This document shows positions 12,155 to 23,727 of a DNA stretch of 64,000 nucleotides, one piece after another. Below the pieces are notes generated by a model. It made no database searches and was not told the origin of the DNA. It saw nothing but the letters and a program-made list of their open reading frames with translations. Both the position numbers and the translations under genes were made by a program. Numbering within the stretch: the first letter of the stretch is position 1; every line of letters starts with the position of its first letter. Source of the stretch: Oscheius sp. JU75. Taxonomy: Eukaryota; Nematoda; Chromadorea; Rhabditida; Rhabditidae. The stretch covers positions 7,688,001 through 7,752,000 of the forward strand of contig JASJZC010000007.1 in assembly GCA_037178855.1 (NCBI GenBank), in the 5' to 3' direction.

Positions 12155-13089
12155 TTGAGTAGAGGGGATGGGCTGCTAAGAGAAAATTGTTGAGCGCAAC
12201 ACACAAACACCGAGAATAAAAATGAGTGACAGCTGTGAGAACAACAGAACGGAGGATCATCTACCTGCCCACACAGAGAAAAGTTTGTAGTGCAAACGAA
12301 CTATGCAAAACTCTAAGATGGGATTCCAACAGGTGGATCAATGTTGAGGGGGTTTGTGAGGGGGCGGCCCGGTTCCCATTGTGACTTCTTACACCTAGGA
12401 GAGAGGGAGGGAAGGCCCCTCAAGCGCCAGAGGACCAACAAATGTCATGATTCTGCTGTGACCAGAGGAGATTGTGAGATAAACAATAAGAACTTCGAAC
12501 CAACTTGCCGGACAGAGGTTCCCATGGTTGAACCCAAATTGAGCGGCATGAAAGACCGCAAACTCTCGCTCATTCTATAAAGTGCTCTTCGAAAGGGCTC
12601 ATTTGCAAGGTGCGCACCCTTTTTCTGGCTAGACCTATTTACCTAGCTCCAGCATATCCACAGATCATTTCCATAGATTCGGCCTGTCTGCAAGCATAAC
12701 GAGTCCTCAAATCCCGGGTAGAATTTGTCTATGGGAGGCTGAATGCTGTTGACAAATTGACATCTTTCGAGATTTATAGGATCGTGTTGCGTTTTTATTT
12801 CCCTCCCCCCTCCTGGGTGAGACAACCACGTTGTCACATTTTCTCAAGCACTGCCGTAGTCTCTTAATGGTAGCTCAAAATGCCATGTGCTCCATATGTG
12901 CCCGTGCCCCTCTTCTCGACCTCCTGAACTGAAAACAGAAGCATATGTTTTGCTCCAGATTTCAGTTGTTTTCTTCTTACCTCCCCCAAAATCTACAAAC
13001 TTTGTTCATTGTCAAGTAAACGATCTAACTATAATTACGAGTTCTTCACACTACTTGCTTTCAGCGTACTAATCCCACTTCCAGATAGC
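12155..13089. other. Divergent promoter region between the 14-3-3-like gene and the 76-residue gene
   Basis: A GC-box-like GGGGCGG lies near 12360 and a TATAAAG near 12577. A TTTCAG at about 13060-13065, followed by the start codon at 13090, indicates a 5' UTR intron or a trans-splice acceptor. No coding exon was seen. Confidence 0.4.
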
Positions 13090-13720
13090 ATGGAAATAAC
13101 TTCAGACAGTTCAAGACAGTATAGCAGGAAGGATCTTCTAGGAGCTTGCAGTTTCATGGCCTCCCTTCAGACGGAAGTGGAAGAGGAACCGATGACAAAG
13201 ATAGTGGAAGTGGTCTTTGCTTCATCTAAAGGTAATTGGGGCTTTTTTGAGAAGCATACCGCATTTTCCTTTTCCTCCGTCCCGAACAATATGAGATTTG
13301 GGAGGGGGGTTACGAAAACAGATAACATTGAGATGGCTCAAAAATATGAAAATCCATTTGCTCCTTGACCTCGACTCACGAATCTAACTACTTTACCTTA
13401 GAATTGTTGGATGTGAGGCATTAAACTCTTCGGAGACCAGCCGAAACAAACAAGAACTGTCCAGCTAGCTTCTTTCTTAGCTGGCTGATACATTTGGAGC
13501 GCTTCGAAAGTTCTTCAAGTTCAGACCCAGCTTACAGAGCTGAATTTTTCAGGTCTCTCCAAAAGACACCTGCCTACAATCACGGAAGAAGACAGCGATA
13601 CCGCAGAAGGCAAGTTAACCCTTTAACTTGTATACAAGCCCAATGACCTAATTTTTTGCATATCACATTACACGTCTGTTTATTTCAGCAACCCTATCAA
13701 AGCCGGCCGTCGGGAAGTGA
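13090..13720 (+). CDS. Uncharacterised 76-residue protein
   Basis: Three exons (13090-13231, 13553-13609, 13689-13720) join in phase to give 76 residues. The protein is polar and acidic, with stretches FMASLQTEVEEEPMTKIVEV and LPTITEEDSDTAE, and has no signal peptide or membrane helix. The second intron (13610-13688) starts GCAAGT and ends TTTCAG, a GC-AG intron. A TTTCAG about 25 bases before the start codon suggests a 5' UTR acceptor. I recognise no family. The main support is that the three phases match and the acceptors are canonical, so it could still be a chance structure. Confidence 0.45.
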
Positions 13721-14327
13721 AGTCGGAAGAGTCTTCTGTGTTTAGCCACATCTGTTACTGGACTAAACGATTTGTTTTGTGTGTCAGCTTTGCGGGTCGC
13801 GTGCCCTCAACTATTCATGTTTTGGCCTCTCTTCCTAAGTTCATACATTCCCATTGTTGCACTAAATGTCTTCCATCCCCGATTCAGTCTCTTGACGAGT
13901 TCTACCCAATGTGATTTTGCTTATTTAGTGTAACCAAAATATATCTGTACCCCTCGATTTGTGTCAAGTGCCTTCGAATGAATATCAGTTGTTCATGATC
14001 GAACTAGAAGCGGATCAGCTGTTCTTAGGGAGAAAATAAATGCTGCAAATGTTTTGAAATTGTTCTTCGAGACGGGGCAATACATTCCCGCGGACTCATT
14101 CCACCTGATCATGTACTTTTCCCAAATTTTTGCTCAAATTTTCTCAGATCTCCTTACATAATGCCATTAGTTGGTTGCGGATTATCGCTATGCTAAATCT
14201 ACGCTGATTGCTCATCCCCAAGGCCCACAAATTTCATGCTCAGACTGTTTATGTATATGCTCAGACTAAAAGTTTTACTCCGATTCCTTCCAAGCCTAAA
14301 TAAAGCAACAAACAGCTCAGCCCAGGT
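13721..14327. other. Intergenic stretch
   Basis: The 3' UTR of the small gene and the upstream region of the tetraspanin. No gene or repeat recognised. Confidence 0.5.
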
Positions 14328-16297
14328 ATGTCGTCCACGCCGCTGCTGGGTCCCGCCCCCACTGCACAGCCAGCCATGGCGGGCTGCGTTAGCATACTTC
14401 GAGGAGTCGTCTTCATCCTCAATATTGTGTTTTGGGTAATTTTTACTATCTCAGTTTCTTCACTACCGAATAATATGCATTCTTCATTCTTTTTCGCCCG
14501 CATTCGTTGTCTTTCCAACAAGGAACCAAATTTTCTCAACCGGCCGTGGACTGTAAATAGTCCACTGACTAAGTGGGGATGTTTAAAGTTAACATGTTTC
14601 TGGCCCGGTGACCGCGCTTTGTTTGGCAAACATATATTTTCGGCGTAGGAGGAGTTCTCACCCCCTCGGCTCCGATTGCTACAATAAATTGCTTGTCCGG
14701 AGTTGCGTACGCAACAGATGTTGCCAAAAAGACACACTCTTCGAATTCAAATCTTGGGCGGGAAAGGAATCGAAGTTTGACTCAATTAGGTTGTGCTTGT
14801 GAGATCCCACGCTAGGATTCCAAGGCTCAGACACAATTCGCGTAAAATGGGTTCAGAGGCCTGTTGTAACGAAGTTTACGAGTTTTGGGAAACAACCAAC
14901 ACTGCCCTTCTTGCTCATTATTCATTAGTGTTTTTGAGGGCAATAGAGGGCTTCTCTCTTACACTCACTCGTGGGGTAGCCATGCGATCCTTGGACCTGC
15001 CGACGAGCACATCCGAGAGAGGATTGACACCTGCTCGCGTTTTGCATCAGTGTATCAGCCATAAAAATTGAATAATGAGTCGAAAAATTGGTGTTCTTTC
15101 TCCTGGATCCTGATTGTTTTTGTTTAGATCGCGGGATTAATACTGCTCGGACTCGGATTATGGCTTCTGTTCGACCCAGCTGCCTCTGATTATTTCGCTC
15201 TTCATTCAGCACATCCTGGTAAACATTTGAATAGGCAAAAATACCCTTCCAGGTTCCTTCCGGATCGTAGCAGCTCTTCTCATCGTCGCCGGTCTGATAA
15301 TAACTCTTACGGGATGCTGTGGCTGCTGCGGAGCCTGGAAGAGCAGCTCTGGAGCTCTCTGCGGTGTGAGTTACCCTACAACCATTAACATTCATTCGTT
15401 ATGCAGCCGAGCCATTCATAGTATGGGTATGCACGTTGAGAGAGTTGATCCTAGGGACTCTTCTGACATGTAGATATTTTGTTTTTTTTGTCTTGTGGCA
15501 TCATGTCGAGATTTAAGTGCGGCTAGTAAACAAAGCAAAAGTGATTTTAGTTTTTTTTCGTCCTGGTCCTTGTTTTCTGTCTGGAGCTGGCTGCAGCCTT
15601 TATTGCCTACAACAAACAGGAACAGATCAGAAGCTATGTCGAGAGTAGCATGTACGATACGATTCGCAACAAGTACGCCTCGGATAGCAGCTACCAAGCC
15701 GCAATGGACAGCATCCAAGAGAACGTACTTTGGTATTTTGAGTCATTTGAATTACAAATTCTAGCTGCAATGCTGTGGAGTGAAATCCTATGCCGATTGG
15801 CTTGAAGCGACCTGGGAAAAGAAGACTGCTCCGACGGAGGAGGAATCTTCTTCCCATAGAATGGAACACGGAATTGGAGCTGTTGGAGGAGGAAAAGGAA
15901 ATGGTTTTGGTAATACTGACCCTAAGACTCTATAAAAACACGTTAAGGACGTGTCCCCGGCTCCTGCTGCAACGAGCACGGCAAAGAGCAATACCCCGGA
16001 AACTGTGGCAGGTCCTTCAATCAGGCTCCACTCAAGACATATAAGGATTTCCTCCATCCTACCGTAGGAACATGCTACGTTTTGGTCACAGTATAGTTTC
16101 AGGGCTGTGCTGAAGCTCTGTACACCTCGATTCACAACCATCTCGACTGGGTCATTTTCTTCTGTGTCCTAATCGGATCCCTTCAAGTGAAGAATCTGAA
16201 AAACAAGACTAATAATAGTTTGCAGCTTCTCGGAATGGTATTAGCAATGACTCTTTGCTGTTGCTTTTCGCGGGACGAGAAACATTACAACTATTGA
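14328..16297 (+). CDS. Tetraspanin
   Basis: A four-helix membrane protein that organises receptor microdomains. MSSTPLLGPAP is followed by the classical GCVSILRGVVFILNIVFW helix. Helix 2 ends with GCCGCCGAW, and helix 3 is FVLVLVFCLELAAAFIAY. The large loop carries the diagnostic LQCCG motif, then GSCCNE, GNCGR and GCAEAL, which is six loop cysteines. Helix 4 is HLDWVIFFCVLIGSLQ, and the short tail SRDEKHYNY ends at TGA 16295-16297. The juxtamembrane cysteines are likely palmitoylation sites. The first intron is about 690 bases, while the others are about 35-60. A polyadenylation signal AATAAA lies near 16381. Complete and intact. Confidence 0.92.
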
Positions 16298-16831
16298 GGT
16301 ACATCGACCATGGAATAGTGGCAATTATCATTAAAAATAATGCTTTCAGGTGCTAAGACATGTGCTCAAGATTTATAAACAATAAACATGTTGTTCTACG
16401 ATATTTTCTCAAAACTTGTCCTTAAAAGAGTGAATTATTAATTACTTGTTCTATGATAGTTTATTGCTTCACCAATGTCTACTTTTTGTTTTAATTTCGT
16501 CTTTGTGTAAGATCACGGTACTTATGGACCACTGCTAATGACAGTGGGAAAAGGACAAGGTAGTTTTCTAGCTTCTAACACATTTAAAAAAAATGTTTTA
16601 TGAAATAATGAGTTTGTCGCTGTGTCTGTGACCATTTACAGACGATAGAAGTGAGTGGAAATGTGCTTGTATCATTCTATTCGACCTAAATCTGTTCCAT
16701 TGCTGCGCATTACCCACACGGCTATTGATTTTCGTTGTGGGAGCCCGCCGTTTTGCAAGTACTATCGCCCGCTTTTATATCACTACAATGCGTAGGCTAA
16801 CGAAAACAGTCCATTGAAGATCGGCAACAGT
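16298..16831. other. Intergenic stretch
   Basis: It holds the tetraspanin 3' UTR with AATAAA near 16381, then the promoter region of the WASHC2 gene. Nothing else was seen. Confidence 0.5.
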
Positions 16832-19800
16832 ATGGAAAAGAAGTTGCTTCGTGACGCTTCAAACTGGACACTTCAGCAGGATGATGAGGTAGTATTTTGC
16901 CCCATTTTTTGCTTACATGCTTTCAGGTTCGACAATTGTTGGAAGATTTCACAAATAGTGTGTCAAATACGGGTGCTCGACTGAACTTAGACATTGAACA
17001 GCTTAAGGAGAGAGTTTGTTTGTTGATACTTTTTCTCGGATGGACAAATACAATTCAGTAAGCACGGATTGTGATATCCAGCAGCTAAATATACAGCTGG
17101 CTTTGTTGAAAAATGCTAAATTTGTCGAAAATACCGTGGAGGAGGAAGATTCAAGGCCGAAGCCGATTCTACCAACTGTTGCGGTAATTCAAAAAGAGTA
17201 CGGCTCACTTCTTCCAGTTTTCTAAAGATGAAATGATTCGAATAGTTGTGGATTCGGTGAAAAGCACTCTCAAAGATGTCACTGCACAATTATATTGGGA
17301 AAGAGTAAGTATTCGGGTCATTTAATATGATGATGAACCATTTAGGAGCCGTTGGGCATTGAATCTTTGCCAACTTTCAATGATGAAGCCTTCAGCTTCT
17401 ATAGTCTTGGTTCATCTAAACCTCCTTCTCAAGTCTTGCAGTCAACTAAGTATTTTCATACATTTCTGGTTCAAAGAACATTTTTAGAATAAAAGCAGAT
17501 ATTGTCAGTCTTCAAGAGACACCTCCGGAAGTGCCGACGATACCGTAAAAACGTTTTCCATCCTTTATTAAGCATTAAAATTCAGAGAGATGGTCCCTCC
17601 GGCTCCAAACATTTCTTTTCCTGTTCAAAATGGCTTCGGAGACTACAGTTCGGAGGAGTCTGAGCCTGAGGTTCAAACTAGCAGGTAAACTTTTCCGTTT
17701 TTGTCATATTTTGAGCTTTTAGGGTCCAAACGATACCGAAACCGTCCTCTATGGACGGATTAAAGCAACTTGCACCTGTAATACCCAAACCACAAGCTAG
17801 AGGCTTGTTTTCTTCGGATGATGAGGTCGTTTTCGATATGCTTTAAACCAAACTCTTTTGTTTAGGACGAAAATGAAAAGGAACAACTAATTACAACTTC
17901 GGTTCAACCAGTAGCACCTATTGTCAAACCTAGCCAAGATCTCATGCAACAATTGGCTTCGAAATTGAAGAGTCGAGACTCTGGAGCGACTGAGGCACCG
18001 AAAACAGTTGTGGTGGAAGCGGCTGAGCAGGAAAGAGCTCCAGTTTTGGTCAAGGAAGAAACAACTGTTGTGAAAAAGGAGGAACCAAGGCCAGTAGCCG
18101 TTCAACAACGAATGGTTCTGCCAGCTGCCGCTGAAGCAACATCTTCGACAAAAGTTACATCGTCTGTGACCGTCATCAAGCAAGAAAAGAAGGAAGAGCA
18201 ACCGGTGCAACAAAAACGGATTCAGGAGCAGGTTGCTCCCAAAACTGTAGTGACGCGAAAGGAATCGGTAAAAAAACGTGGGCTCTTCTCGGATTCCGAT
18301 AGCTCAGAAGAAGAGTTCATGGCTCCTGTAAAGGTACGTCGTTCGCATGGGATTTCAACGTTTCATTTTTAGCCTGCTACTGTCAAACCTGTGGTAAAGC
18401 CAGTTCAAGAGCTGAAGAAAGTGGAGCCCGCGAAGACAATTGCAAGGAAAACAACGCCAACTGTTCGGAAAAGTATTTTTGATTCTGATTCTTCTGATGA
18501 GGAGATTACTGGATTCTTCAAAAAGGTTGGTGCTTTTTAGCTTTGTTTGGTTAGCTTTACTTTATTCGCGCATACAAGACGTTATAACAAACCTTTGACA
18601 TACGAGGTCGAGAAAACGTGTCAGACATTCTGTCAAAACAAAAAGAAGTATGCGACATGAAAAGAGCGATACGTACCTTTAGAAGATGTGACAGGAAGCT
18701 ATAACATATGAGAGTGGGAAATGAGACCAAGGTGGCATTACAGTAGTGACCGGAAGTGAATGGATCTTGAGTGAAGGAAGAGATGCTCCTTCACTTATCC
18801 TTCACTATAAGAACAAATAAGACTACGAGTTTCAGCAGCGGTAGTATGCTATTTTCAGGACAACTTTTGGTTCTAATCGGAAGTAAACTATCGAAATACT
18901 GTATTCTTTCATGAATTAGCTACATGCTAGCCTAACACCCTTTTACCTAGCAGCCGATCATTATCGGTCACTGTCTCGCTAAGTGGAGAAGTTGCTTAGC
19001 AAATCCAAAAGAGCTTGCGGCCAACCTTTTTGTAATGCAGCTGCACCCCAAACGATTGTCCAGATCTGTCGTCTTGTCGCCAGTGTCGCCTCCTCTGCCA
19101 CTCACTAACCCGCGGTATCAAATGACTGACCTCTAGTAACAAGCTCTTCATCCGGCGTTCAGTCAACTTTTTCTGTCGCCTAGACTAGAGGAACCCTCGG
19201 ACAGAATGTGGACCCGTTGTTAGACTAAGTCTTTTTATCACATGAATTACGTAGCAGCCATGTGGGTGTATCATGTTCGCTATCCCTTGGGTGTAAAGCT
19301 TTCTCTCTCCTGCGTTTGCCACCCTCTCTCTGTTTCGCTTTCTACTCTCCTCTTCGCACATAACCGTTTGCCAGTTTGGAGTTCTCCAAATGACGGACGC
19401 GCTTAATCACTACCGATGTTTGCTTCGAGGGCATTGTCATCTTGCCACCAGATACTTCGCAGCCCTCTAGTGAATAGCATTGACAGCAATAATAATTGCA
19501 GTCACGCAGTCAGCCCTATAATACGCTAACCCTAAGCGCCAGCCTGTGACTTCCGCACTCATTCGGATTGCATGTATTTCGCTCACACCCTCTGGCCTAC
19601 TATGCGTTTGTTCGAGTATTCCAAATCTGCCCTACTGATTTCCATACCCATGAATTGCCGGGTTTGAGCTGAATCGTACACCTACGTCTTTCATTTCGCC
19701 AACTATAACCTAGTCACGTGAGAATAGTCCTTTGCTCTATAAACTTCTACCAAATTCATGTTTTTACCTTAAAAACTTCCTCTGATCTCCTCCTCAACAG

Positions 19801-21864
19801 TCTCGATCGTTCCATTAAAGAACTAAGAGGTTGTGGCCTGTTTCGGCTGGCAATTATGCGCTCTGCACACTCTGATCCCTACTTCCCCCTGTATGTATTT
19901 GTTTTGGTCCGCTCCCTCTCTATGGTTCTGGTAGCATCTTTCGTCTCTCTGATCTGGGAAGACTACTCCGTTGTCAGACAGTTTCATATCATATTTTTTT
20001 TCAGTCGGCGACTGTCAAGAATAAAGCAACAGCCAGCTCATCGCTTCTACATAAACGGTCCGTGTCGCCTGTGAAAGTCGCGTCGCAACCGGAGCCTTTG
20101 GAAAAGACTACTCCGGCCGTAACCGAGAAGATATCTGCTTCGGACTCGTCATCTCCTCTGAAACACGAGGTAATATACGCTATTTGTGAAGCATTGGTTT
20201 TTTTTAGACTTCTGCGGTCGTTTTAGTGAAATCGGAAAATCAGCCTATTTCCACTTATCCATTGGCAGCGGAAGAAGAGCTTGTCCTACCATCAGCTAGT
20301 ATCCCGACTTCTAATACTTCCGTGCCTGTCGCTTCTGCACCTGCGACAGTTCCTGTGAATACAACATTACCAACTCCTACCCCAAAAGAAGTTTCAACCG
20401 TGGGTTTACAACTATTTATCTTATTTTGCTTTGCTTTAGGAACCATCAACGCCTGTCAGTGTAGCAAAGACAGGACCAAAAGCTAGGGAGAAATCACCTT
20501 CTCCAGTTCGATCTCTCTCCCCACCTCGCAGTGTGGCGAAAACAGAGGAACTTAAAAAAAACGAACCGCTAGTTAGGGAAAAATCACCTCCGGCCGTGCA
20601 ATCGCTTCCCACAACTGTCAGGGTCGCGAAAACAGAAGAATCTGTAGACGTTCAACTATCAGTTTCTACTGCACTACCACCGGAACTCCGATTACCTTCA
20701 CCTCTTGAAGAGCCGCCGAAATACGATCTGAAAGCGGTAATTAGGGAAAGTATATGTAACCATGAGTTTCAGCAACCGCTCACTTGCGAATCGCGTTCGC
20801 ATTCTGCAGACGTTCCTCCGATTCATGAGACACGCAGTGTTACACCGCCTGAAGAAGCTCCTGAACATTTGGAACAAGATAAACTTCCACCTCTACCAAC
20901 CGCTGATCCTCTTACTGATTCTCCGCTAGAAGAAGAGATGCCAGTAGGGAAAGCACCTGGAAAACTCAACAATGCAAACTTTGCCGCAATGCTAGGCAGA
21001 CAGCTCAGTGCTGGACCTCCTGGATCGGTAAGACAATTAAAAGGTTACTCAAGCATTCTTTTTTTTAGCGTCCAAAAATTGCATCGACATCAAGTACCGA
21101 GAGACCTGATCCTATGAACTCTGCGAGTGCTGCTAGTATGAGCGCCTCTCCCACTACTGACAGTCCTGGTGGATTGTGTCATTTGACCAAGGTTCTGTTT
21201 TTGGTTTCAAGTTAATCTTTGTTTCAGTCTCGACCGAGGCGACCTAATGTTCATAAGCCAACTATTGCCAAGGTGGACGATTTGAAAACTGTAGTCGATC
21301 CCCTCGCATCTGCAACCAACGGTGATTCGGATTTGAAGATTTCATCGCCTTCATCAGCTTCAAAGCAGTCCTCCACGCCAATTGCTGTGAAGAAGCCCGA
21401 GTTGACAAAAGTTTTAAATGGTAGTTCGAGTGTTGCTACTTCCAAAGCTGAAGTGAAGCCTGCTGTGAGAGTCATGTAAGAATATCATTAAGATCTTTAC
21501 AAACGTGCTAACTTTCAGTGCTTCTGTGAAAAGTGCCACTACTACCTCTACCACTGCCAAGAAAGGACTTTTTGATTTTTCAAGCTCAGATGAGGAGCTT
21601 TCCAGTTCATCTAAGATCACAAAAGCAGCTGCCACTCTGAAGACATCAGTTACTAGTGGCTCTCCATCTCTTACTTTGAAACCTAAGAGCACCCCTGCAC
21701 CTCTCCCTGGAACTGCAGCTAGTAAGAGTAGTAAGAAAAGCAGTTGATTTAGAGAAACTGTCTTTTTTTCAGTGCCTCGGAATGCAAACTTGGCCAAATA
21801 CAAGAATATGTTTGATCAGGAAGACGATCTTGATGTCAGTCTCTTCAAGAAGGACAAAACTTAA
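16832..21864 (+). CDS. WASH complex subunit 2 (FAM21)
   Basis: FAM21 links the WASH actin-nucleating complex to retromer on endosomes through its long acidic tail. The head starts MEKKLLRDASNWTLQ and holds the conserved TDC...NAKFVENTV stretch (human TDC...NTQFIENRV). The tail is disordered, with repeated acidic LFa-type motifs (GLFSSDDE, GLFSDSDSSEEEF, SIFDSDSSDEE, GLFDFSSSDEE, and SLFKKDKT at the C-terminus). Near 21180-21260 LCHLTKSRPRRPNVHKP matches the capping-protein interaction motif LxHxTxxRP(K/R)x6P. The exons join through introns of mostly 30-60 bases plus one of 1469 bases (18536-20004). The second intron (from 17004 region to 17056) must be used to avoid an apparent frame break. 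Stop TAA 21862-21864. Confidence 0.9.
18536..20004. other. Oversized intron of the WASHC2 gene
   Basis: This intron is about 30 times longer than its neighbours. It includes a pyrimidine-rich, GC-richer block (about 19040-19700). I find no coding exon with matching splice sites, no tRNA and no clear terminal repeats. It may hold an old insertion or an intronic RNA, but nothing in the sequence proves either. Confidence 0.4.
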
Positions 21865-22103
21865 ACTTCACTTTCCCTAACAACGAGTATTTTTCAATGC
21901 CAACAATTGTCGATGATAGATTTATTGACTGAAAATATGTGTACATTGGCAAAAGTGCCTAAATACATTGTGATTCTCAACCATAACCGGTTCACATGCT
22001 AAAGGCCTAAAGTTTTTTGTGTCCAAACTAAATATGTTTCAGAGGAGATAATAAAGCTATCGTATATTTACAATCACATTATGCACAACATTTTGAGTGG
22101 GGA

Positions 22104-23727
22104 TTAGGCCTCGTCTTCGGGATGGGCACCCTTCTTCCTGAAGGAGAAGGGTTTCCAGACGAATATGCCGAAAAGTTTCTTCTTGAGTGGCTGTGGAGAG
22201 ACGACCGGGGAAGGATCTTCTTCCGATTCGCTGCACTGAAAATTTTTGGTTTACTTTTGGTAAAATGTTCAAGTGTTGGCGATCATACTTAGGCTTTGTT
22301 CGAGTGTTTTCTCGAAAAAATACTGGAAATTTTGAAAGTCTTTTCGGTGAAATGTTTTGAAAATTTTCAGGGATAGCTACAAAAACATGCTCCCGACGAC
22401 AACAATGGTCTGAGAGAGACTTTCTTTGATACGGCGTACCTCTCATGGTCGCAAAGTCTTGTCAAATCGGTCATTTCAGAACACATAAATGACTCCCCTG
22501 GGTAAATGAACGAGTCACGTAGTGGACCTCAAAACCATGAAAGCAAGCCATGTTCAGAGATTAATGGGCAACAAAGCGGGTTTAGTTTTTTCCGAACTCG
22601 CCTACCTCTTTTACTCGCGATAGAGGGTAAAGTCGTGTGAAGCCTTTTTGCATCTCATCGAAAAACAGTTCCTCATCGACTTCCTCATTAATCTCAGAGA
22701 TCTTTCTAAGCGCTACCTAAAAATTAAAGTTTGTACTAATCGAGGTTAAAAAAACCTGAGTCTTCTTTTTCGGGTACCGTCTGGCTCGTCGATGTTTATG
22801 CTGCTCCATTCTCTTCCTTTTTTCGGCCTGCTGTGAAGTGGCAACGTCGGAGGCTGAAACAGAGATCGTAGTCAAAAAAGATGACCACTTTCAAAATTAA
22901 AACTGGACCAAGGGCCCGAAACAAAGTTTGTGGGTTTGGAAGTTCAGTAGACAGAACGTTCAAGAAATCAGAGAGGATGTTTCCAGACTACTTTAGCTAC
23001 TCTTTTTACCCTAGACGTTAAGATGTTTCTCAAAAAGATGTTTTTCAGTAATCTGATTCTTTTCTGAATAACAAAAGAGCAACCAGAGAGAGAGGCTACA
23101 GCCAAAGTCTTATTATAAATCTGGTGCCTTGCTAGCTGATTGTGTGTGAGTAACTTGCCTGAATCTTTAGAAGTTCGCGGAGTCGACTTGGCCTTCTTCC
23201 GCTCGACAGGAGTCGACATGAATATGGGGTAATCTTTGCGCACAAGAGGAGCGACAAACGCCATGTCGTTCTTCTTCAGTTTGCTGTTTGTCTGAAAACA
23301 TAATCTTTAGGTGGTTTTAGATCCGCAAAAGACGAAGTTTGGATTCCCTTTCAAACTCTGAAGAGTACTTGATCAAGAGGATCCCAAATTAAGGACGTCT
23401 GTGTTTGCTTTAAAATACTACTGCTAAGCTAGCCTCTGTAAACTACTGAAAACGCCTAAACTGTTCCATAATTTCTAATGATGAGGAACAGCACGAGGAG
23501 AGTAGCTGAAGAAAGAACTATCAACATGCTCAGCTGCTCGGATTCGACTCCGACATTTTGAACAACAAAGTCCCGGTTGATAAAGGAGAATCCCCTCTCT
23601 ACGTGAATGGCCTCGGAAGTCCAGGAAGAGAAAAGACGATTAAAGCAAACAGTGCAAAAAAGCGAAGAATAAGTCCTTGACGATAAGAATGCGCCGCCAG
23701 GTCTGCACTTACTTTTTCTGTAGACAT
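22104..23727 (-). CDS. Uncharacterised basic protein, 162 residues
   Basis: Five exons (23727-23713, 23291-23159, 22853-22756, 22716-22606, 22235-22104) join in phase to exactly 163 codons. The protein begins MSTEKTNSKLKKNDMAFVAP. It has a very basic middle (EKRKRMEQHKHRRARRYPKK), an acidic patch (INEEVDEELFFDEMQKGF) and a Ser/Pro-rich end with LKKKLFGIFVWKPFSFRKKG. Such charge clustering suggests a nuclear or chromatin-associated protein, which is an inference. The second intron starts GCAAGT, a GC-AG intron of about 305 bases. No family is recognised. It converges with the WASHC2 gene, with about 240 bases between the two stops. Confidence 0.6.

Noticed and set aside
16995-17060. Apparent frame break in WASHC2 at a GAGAGAG run, with coding-like text in another frame
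   Set aside because: A 41-base GT-TTCAG intron joins AGAGTTT to TAAGCACG and restores the conserved TDC...FVEN stretch. No frameshift is needed.
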